Assembly: GCA_000405805.1 (NCBI GenBank)
Contig: ASPJ01000002.1
Span: 1 to 55,073 of the forward strand
Source of the DNA: Fidelibacterota bacterium SCGC AAA003-L08
GTDB taxonomy: Bacteria; Fidelibacterota; Marinisomatia; SCGC-AAA003-L08; D37C17
Length of the DNA stretch: 55,073 bases
Reading direction: 5' to 3'
Part shown: positions 50,667 to 55,073 of the stretch, one piece after another
How the letters are laid out: the number at the start of each line of letters is the position of its first letter
Position numbering within the stretch: the stretch's first letter is position 1
Made by a program: the position numbers and the translations under genes
Notes under the pieces: model-generated
Database searches by the model: none
What the model saw: the letters and a program-made list of their open reading frames with translations, nothing else
What the model was told of the DNA's origin: nothing

Positions 50667-51176
50667 ATGGATTATAGCTTATTAGATAAATTTAATAGCG
50701 ATAATATAGTTGTAGCAAAAGTAGACACGTTAATTAATTGGTCTAGGGCAAACTCATTATGGTATTTTCAGTTTGGATTAGCTTGTTGTGCAATTGAAAT
50801 GATGGCAGCAGCAGCACCAAGACATGATTTAGAGAGATTTGGTTCAATGCCAAGAGCAAGTCCCAGACAATCAGATGTCATGATTGTAGCTGGTACAGTG
50901 ACTCTAAAAATGGCAGAGCGTGTAAAGAGATTGTATGAACAGATGTCTGATCCCAAATATGTAATTTCAATGGGTAGTTGTTCTAATAGTGGAGGTCCAT
51001 ATTGGCAACATGGTTATCATGTCTTAAAAGGTGTTGATTTAGTTATTCCTGTGGATGTTTATGTTCCCGGATGTCCTCCAAGACCAGAGGCATTACTGCA
51101 AGGGCTTTTAGAATTACAAAGAAAAATTAAATCTGAAACTCCTCTTAGAAAGGATAAAGAAAATGCAGATAAATGA
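50667..51176 (+). CDS. nuoB: NADH-quinone oxidoreductase subunit B
   Basis: 169 residues. The ligands of cluster N2 are in GLACCAIEMM (Cys40, Cys41), SMGSCSNSGG (Cys105) and VPGCPPRPEALLQGL (Cys136). It passes the last electron to quinone. NuoC overlaps its end by 14 bases. Confidence 0.97.
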   Translation: MDYSLLDKFNSDNIVVAKVDTLINWSRANSLWYFQFGLACCAIEMMAAAAPRHDLERFGSMPRASPRQSDVMIVAGTVTLKMAERVKRLYEQMSDPKYVISMGSCSNSGGPYWQHGYHVLKGVDLVIPVDVYVPGCPPRPEALLQGLLELQRKIKSETPLRKDKENADK

Positions 51177-51642
51177 TATTTTCAAACATTTACAAAAAAT
51201 TGATCCTGGTATTGTTCTTGAAGAAGACACTGCTTATTTGTATATAGATCCTTCTAAATGGGAAGAAATATCAAAAGAGCTTGCATCCAATAAAGATCTC
51301 TTTTTTGATTATTTAATGTGTATCACATCATATGATTTAGGTTCTGGGAAATTAGGATTAGCTTATAATTTATATTCAAATACAATCAAACATTCAGTTG
51401 AGATCAAAATTGAATTTGATCAAATAGTTGAGATTCCTTCAGTCGCTTCAATTTGGAAAACTGCAGATTGGCATGAGAGGGAAGCTTATGATATGATGGG
51501 TGTCATATTTACCGGGCATCCTGATATGAAGCGAATTTTATTGTCAGATGATTGGGAGGGCTACCCACTTAGAAAAGATTATAAAGAACCGGATTATTAT
51601 AGAGGTGTGCCGGTGCCGAAGGATAAAACAGCATGGGAATAG
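51163..51642 (+). CDS. nuoC: NADH-quinone oxidoreductase subunit C
   Basis: 159 residues, a separate subunit (not fused to NuoD). SVASIWKTADWHEREAYDMM, then GHPDMKRILLSDDWEGYPLR and KDYKEP, are the conserved 30-kDa-subunit motifs. It lies between NuoB and NuoD in the peripheral arm and overlaps both genes (14 and 10 bases). Confidence 0.96.
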   Translation: MQINDIFKHLQKIDPGIVLEEDTAYLYIDPSKWEEISKELASNKDLFFDYLMCITSYDLGSGKLGLAYNLYSNTIKHSVEIKIEFDQIVEIPSVASIWKTADWHEREAYDMMGVIFTGHPDMKRILLSDDWEGYPLRKDYKEPDYYRGVPVPKDKTAWE

Positions 51643-52775
51643 ATAACTTAAAAGATACTGGTTCGATAAAAGCTGATGAAATGGTTTTGAATATGGGTCC
51701 GCAACATCCCAGTACCCATGGTGTACTTAGACTCAAAATCCATACAGATGGAGAAATTGTAAGTAAAATTGAACCAATTATAGGGTATCTACATCGTTGT
51801 TTTGAAAAACACTGTGAAAATTTATCTTATGAACAAATCATTCCTTTTGTTGATAGATGTGATTATTTAGCCTCAATGCATATGGATCATGCATATTCCA
51901 TGACAGTTGAAAAATTATTAGACATTGAGCTTCCTGAAAGAGTGGAATATATTAGAGTCATTATATCTGAGCTTCAAAGAATTGCAAGTCATTTAGTTGC
52001 CATTGGTACTTTTGGTTTAGATGTAGGCGCAATTACTCCCTTCACATGGACAATTAGGGATAGAGAAAGAGTACTTGATTTATTTGAGGCATTATGTGGT
52101 GCTCGGTTGTTGTATAACTATATATGGCCTGGGGGTGTATCTCATGACCTTTCTCCTAAATTCATTCAACGGACTATAGAATTTTTGGATTATTTTGATA
52201 AACAATATGATGAATACAATGAACTTTTAACAGGTAATCCAATATTTGTTGAAAGAACTGCGGATGTTGGCGTTATACCTGCAGATGTAGCTGTTAATCA
52301 GGGAGTGACTGGCCCATCATTAAGGGGTAGTGGAGTTGCATATGATTTAAGAAAAACTGAACCTTATTCTATTTATGAAAAATTTGAATTTGATGTTCCT
52401 GTAGGTGAAGGTAAAATGGGAACGGTTGGCGATTGTTGGGATAGATATTCGGTGAGAATGCTTGAGATGCGAGAAAGTATTAAAATTATAAGACAGGCTA
52501 TGTCTTCAATTCCTGATGGAGATGTACATTCTGCAATGCCTAAACGAATAAGACCTAAAAAAGGTTCAGTTTATTCGAGATATGAGTCTGCAAGAGGTGA
52601 TGTTGGTTTTTATATTATAAGTGATGGTAAGAATATTCCTCTTAGAGTAAAAATGAGATCTCCTGCTTTCTGTAATCTATCTGCACTTAGCGAAATATCT
52701 GAAGGATGGATGATATCTGATGTTATAACAATTCTTGGAAGTTTAGACATAGTATTAGGAGAAATTGATAGATAA
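51633..52775 (+). CDS. nuoD: NADH-quinone oxidoreductase subunit D
   Basis: 380 residues, the 49-kDa type. LNMGPQHPSTHGVLRL (about 20-35) and GYLHRCFEKHCENLSYEQ are the quinone-site motifs, and RPKKGSVYSRYESARGDVGFY and LRVKMRSPAFCNLSAL lie in the C-terminal part. Its stop overlaps nuoH by one base (TAATG). In most bacteria nuoE, nuoF and nuoG come between nuoD and nuoH; here they do not. Confidence 0.97.
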   Translation: MGIDNLKDTGSIKADEMVLNMGPQHPSTHGVLRLKIHTDGEIVSKIEPIIGYLHRCFEKHCENLSYEQIIPFVDRCDYLASMHMDHAYSMTVEKLLDIELPERVEYIRVIISELQRIASHLVAIGTFGLDVGAITPFTWTIRDRERVLDLFEALCGARLLYNYIWPGGVSHDLSPKFIQRTIEFLDYFDKQYDEYNELLTGNPIFVERTADVGVIPADVAVNQGVTGPSLRGSGVAYDLRKTEPYSIYEKFEFDVPVGEGKMGTVGDCWDRYSVRMLEMRESIKIIRQAMSSIPDGDVHSAMPKRIRPKKGSVYSRYESARGDVGFYIISDGKNIPLRVKMRSPAFCNLSALSEISEGWMISDVITILGSLDIVLGEIDR

Positions 52776-53899
52776 TGGATAGTGTTGTAGGATCATTAAA
52801 CAAAACTTTAATATCACTATTTTCAGAGATATCATTAGATGTTTCTTTGCTCTTTTTGGTAGCTGTTATTATTCCTGGAATAGTAATCTTTCTAATTATG
52901 ACAGTAAATGCTATAGTAGCTGTGTATATGGAGAGAAAAGTATCGGCCTTTATGCAAGATAGACTAGGGCCTATGGAAGTTGGTATATTTGGGTTTAAAG
53001 GTGGGAAAAAATTCTGGGGAGGTATTGGGCAAACAATTGCTGATGCAATTAAATTGTTAGTAAAAGAGGATATTATTCCTAAGGATGCGAATAAATTTCT
53101 AATGGTACTGGCTCCATTTATTATTTTCATAGGAGCGTTTGTTACATTTATTGGAGTTCCTTTTTCAAATGGGTTGGTCATATCAGATTTTAATATTGGA
53201 ATTTTATACGTCATTGCAATGAGTTCTGTTGGTGTAATCGGGATTATTCTTGCAGGGTGGGCTTCAAATAATAAATGGTCACTATATGGCGCGATGAGGG
53301 CGGCAGCTCAGATTATAAGTTATGAAATACCTATAGGGTTATCATTATTACTTATTGTTATTGTGGTTGGTAGTTTAGAAATGTCTGCAATAGTAAATTG
53401 GCAAGCTGAAAACAGATGGTTTATAATACATAGTCCATTTGCTCTATTAGGTTTTTTAATTTATTTCATTTCAGGGGTTGCAGAAACCAACAGGGTTCCT
53501 TTTGATATTCCTGAAGCTGAATCAGAGCTAGTTGCTGGATGGATGACGGAATATTCAGGTTTTAGATGGGCATTATTTTTCTTAAGTGAATACACAAACA
53601 TGTTAATTGTTTGTATCATTGCATCTATTGTATTTCTTGGTGGTTGGCTTTCTCCATTTCAACTATTTGATATTCCTGGCATTGAAATACCAGAAAGTTT
53701 CTTTGTATTAGATGGTTTTTATATGGGTATGTTCTGGCTTTTACTTAAGACTGTTTTGTTGATTTTTGTAATGATGTGGATTAGGTGGACATTTCCAAGG
53801 CTTAGAGTTGACCAATTAATGTATTTATGTTGGAAAGTCTTTATTCCATTTGCATTGGCAAACCTTGTTTTCGTATGTATTTGGGAGCTATTGTTCTAA
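52775..53899 (+). CDS. nuoH: NADH-quinone oxidoreductase subunit H
   Basis: 374 residues with eight membrane helices. AVYMERKVSAFMQDRLGPM, the short QTIADAIKLLVKEDI, GAMRAAAQIISYEIPIGLSL and AETNRVPFDIPEAESELVAG are the conserved quinone-channel loops. It directly joins the membrane and peripheral arms. Its stop overlaps the next start as TAATG, so the fusion protein that follows is translated in step with it. Confidence 0.97.
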   Translation: MDSVVGSLNKTLISLFSEISLDVSLLFLVAVIIPGIVIFLIMTVNAIVAVYMERKVSAFMQDRLGPMEVGIFGFKGGKKFWGGIGQTIADAIKLLVKEDIIPKDANKFLMVLAPFIIFIGAFVTFIGVPFSNGLVISDFNIGILYVIAMSSVGVIGIILAGWASNNKWSLYGAMRAAAQIISYEIPIGLSLLLIVIVVGSLEMSAIVNWQAENRWFIIHSPFALLGFLIYFISGVAETNRVPFDIPEAESELVAGWMTEYSGFRWALFFLSEYTNMLIVCIIASIVFLGGWLSPFQLFDIPGIEIPESFFVLDGFYMGMFWLLLKTVLLIFVMMWIRWTFPRLRVDQLMYLCWKVFIPFALANLVFVCIWELLF

Positions 53900-55035
53900 T
53901 GTATGATTATTTCTCAAATATTTATAAAAACATTAAAACATTGTTTGGAGGAATGATGCTTACCTTAAAGCATTTTAATAATAAAGAAAATTTAATAGCA
54001 ACACTACAATATCCTCATGAAAAATGGCCTATACCCGAAAGAAATATTGGTTTTGAAAATGAAGAATATAATCTCATTCGATCTAGATTACATGTAGATA
54101 TAGATGATTGCATTGGTTGTTTGCTTTGTGAAAAGGCATGTCCTGTAGATTGCATTAAGATTGAAATTATCAGAAAACCTAAAAAAACTGAATTAGATTT
54201 TGATTTTGGAATAACATCTAACGATACTGCAAAAAAGATGTTAGTTTCAAGATTTTCAATTGATATGGCTGAGTGTATGTATTGTAATTTATGTGAGTAT
54301 CCTTGCCCGGAAGAATGTATATATATGGTTGGTGGGCCAAATGAAAAGAAACATGAAATTGACTATGAATATAGTAAGTATGATAGAAAGGGATTAATAT
54401 TTGAGTTTGCATCCCCTAAACAAGAAGATTTAGTCACTTTAAATGCAGATGAATATATATCTGCAAAAAAAGAACGAAAAGAATATTTAAATGCAGGGGT
54501 TAGGCTTGAGGGTCTAGTTGCAGATGAAGTACAAGCGACTCAAGAAGCTGTTTTAGAGCAGGACATCAAGAGCAATATAAAAACTCAGGCAAAAACTGTT
54601 AGGAAGAAAACTAAAAATTATTCTAGCAGTGAAAAAATCGGCGTTTTTTATGGTTCAAATACAGGTAATTCAGAAGCTATATGTGATAGGATACAAGAAA
54701 CTTTTGGTGAGGAAATTATCGAATTATTCAATGTTGCAGATGCAGATCCTAATAAGATGCTTGAATATAATCATATTATTATTTCATGCCCTACATGGTA
54801 TGACGGAGAACTTCAAGAGGATTGGATAGAATTCTTACCAAAAATAGCTGCTTTAGATTTAAATGGTAAAAAAATTGTTATGTTTGGAATGGGAGATCAA
54901 GAGGGATATGCAGATTACTTTTTAGATGCTCTTGGAATTATTGCAGAAGATTTAATTAAAGCAGGTGCTAAGATTGAAGGAGAATGGCCAGCTGATGGAT
55001 ATGATTTTAATAAATACAAAAGGTCTTATGCCTGA
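53899..55035 (+). CDS. nuoI: NuoI ferredoxin-type subunit fused to a C-terminal flavodoxin domain (3' end frameshifted)
   Basis: 378 residues to the stop at 55035. The ATG at 53899 overlaps the nuoH stop (TAATG); a longer upstream frame inside nuoH is less likely. NuoI part: 8Fe-ferredoxin motifs CIGCLLCEKACPVDC (Cys71/74/77/81) and CMYCNLCEYPCPEEC (Cys126/129/132/136) with family-typical flanks. A charged, partly helical linker covers about 175-245. The flavodoxin part (246-370) has KIGVFYGSNTGNSEAI (FMN phosphate loop), SCPTWYDGELQEDW and GMGDQEGYADYFLDALG. The natural end seems shifted: removing one A at 55018-55021 and adding one T at 55045-55048 gives YKGLMPDGKHFYGLGLDEE, the normal flavodoxin C-terminus. 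The gene continues past the window. Confidence 0.9.
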   Translation: MYDYFSNIYKNIKTLFGGMMLTLKHFNNKENLIATLQYPHEKWPIPERNIGFENEEYNLIRSRLHVDIDDCIGCLLCEKACPVDCIKIEIIRKPKKTELDFDFGITSNDTAKKMLVSRFSIDMAECMYCNLCEYPCPEECIYMVGGPNEKKHEIDYEYSKYDRKGLIFEFASPKQEDLVTLNADEYISAKKERKEYLNAGVRLEGLVADEVQATQEAVLEQDIKSNIKTQAKTVRKKTKNYSSSEKIGVFYGSNTGNSEAICDRIQETFGEEIIELFNVADADPNKMLEYNHIIISCPTWYDGELQEDWIEFLPKIAALDLNGKKIVMFGMGDQEGYADYFLDALGIIAEDLIKAGAKIEGEWPADGYDFNKYKRSYA

Positions 55036-55048
55036 TGGAAAACATTTT
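55018..55048 (+). other. Paired compensating indels near the flavodoxin C-terminus
   Basis: The frame reads YKRSYA-stop at 55033-55035. Dropping one A from the 4-A run (55018-55021) gives KGLMPDGKHF. Adding one T to the 4-T run (55045-55048) then returns to YGLGLDEE, in the original frame. Both changes are needed to rebuild a flavodoxin end, so the stop at 55035 is probably not the true end. Confidence 0.7.
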
Positions 55049-55073
55049 ATGGTTTAGGGCTGGATGAGGAGAA

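Overview
This window looks like a chromosomal segment of an AT-rich, free-living marine bacterium, most likely Candidatus Marinimicrobia (SAR406) or a close relative in the Fibrobacterota-Chlorobiota-Bacteroidota group. That assignment is inference. It rests on secreted proteins ending in type IX-secretion-like sorting domains (YPNPFNP...KKVVLIK/LLK), pairs of dockerin-like repeats (GDINxDGxxNxLDVVxLVNxIL), Cys-rich DCAGxCxG repeats, a class II DAHP synthase, short intergenic gaps and few strong Shine-Dalgarno sites. There is no sign of phage, insertion sequences or CRISPR.

Layout. 1-1784: end of an integral-membrane urate-oxidase-N-like gene, a secreted peroxiredoxin and an FMN reductase. 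1781-14994: a surface/secretome block with two arylsulfotransferase-like beta-propellers, a cytosolic-type sulfotransferase in an operon with a START-like protein and an outer-membrane barrel, a leucine-rich-repeat protein, a 1179-residue mosaic protein (ShKT-like, DCxGxC repeats, CX3CH cytochrome-like, LDLa-like, sorting domain) and a protein ending in a near-canonical Kunitz/BPTI domain. 14978-16354: saccharopine-dehydrogenase-like reductase and TatA. 16591-21120: a phosphate/arsenate block (porin, Na/Pi cotransporter, thioredoxin-type arsenate reductase, AqpS-like channel, TauE-like permease). 21303-23830: ammonium transporter, PII and a PqqB-like hydrolase. 23823-25772: DAHP synthase, an 11-bp tandem repeat, a terminator, tRNA-Asp and a DUF3098 gene. 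25882-31806: mltG, pcrA/uvrD, fur, an OB-fold protein, a DUF6580 membrane protein and an outer-membrane barrel. 31803-34519: release-factor-like rescue protein, a multi-TM protein and a beta-propeller lipoprotein. 34759-37772: thioredoxin, thioredoxin reductase, a stand-alone endonuclease III FeS-domain protein, a glutamine amidotransferase and an orphan ABC ATPase. 37779-39250: frameshifted glycerol kinase. 39298-40545: an unrecognised secreted or anchored protein. 40656-45952: a beta-oxidation operon. 46142-49257: an unrecognised three-gene module with a PD-(D/E)XK nuclease and a beta-CASP metallo-hydrolase. 49254-50159: proline dehydrogenase. 50248-55073: complex I genes nuoA-B-C-D-H-I.

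The most unusual items are a NuoI subunit fused in frame to a flavodoxin domain, in a complex I operon that passes directly from nuoD to nuoH with no NADH-module genes; the nuclease/beta-CASP module; the bacterial Kunitz protein; and the stand-alone FeS half of endonuclease III beside thioredoxin genes. Four genes (nptA-like, tauE-like, glpK, nuoI-flavodoxin) contain one-base indels in or beside A/T homopolymers. These may be base-calling errors, decay, or slippage-rescued frameshifts, and the sequence alone cannot decide.

No gene-free stretch exceeds 300 bases. The longest, about 295 bases (25173-25467), holds the 11-bp tandem repeat and a terminator.
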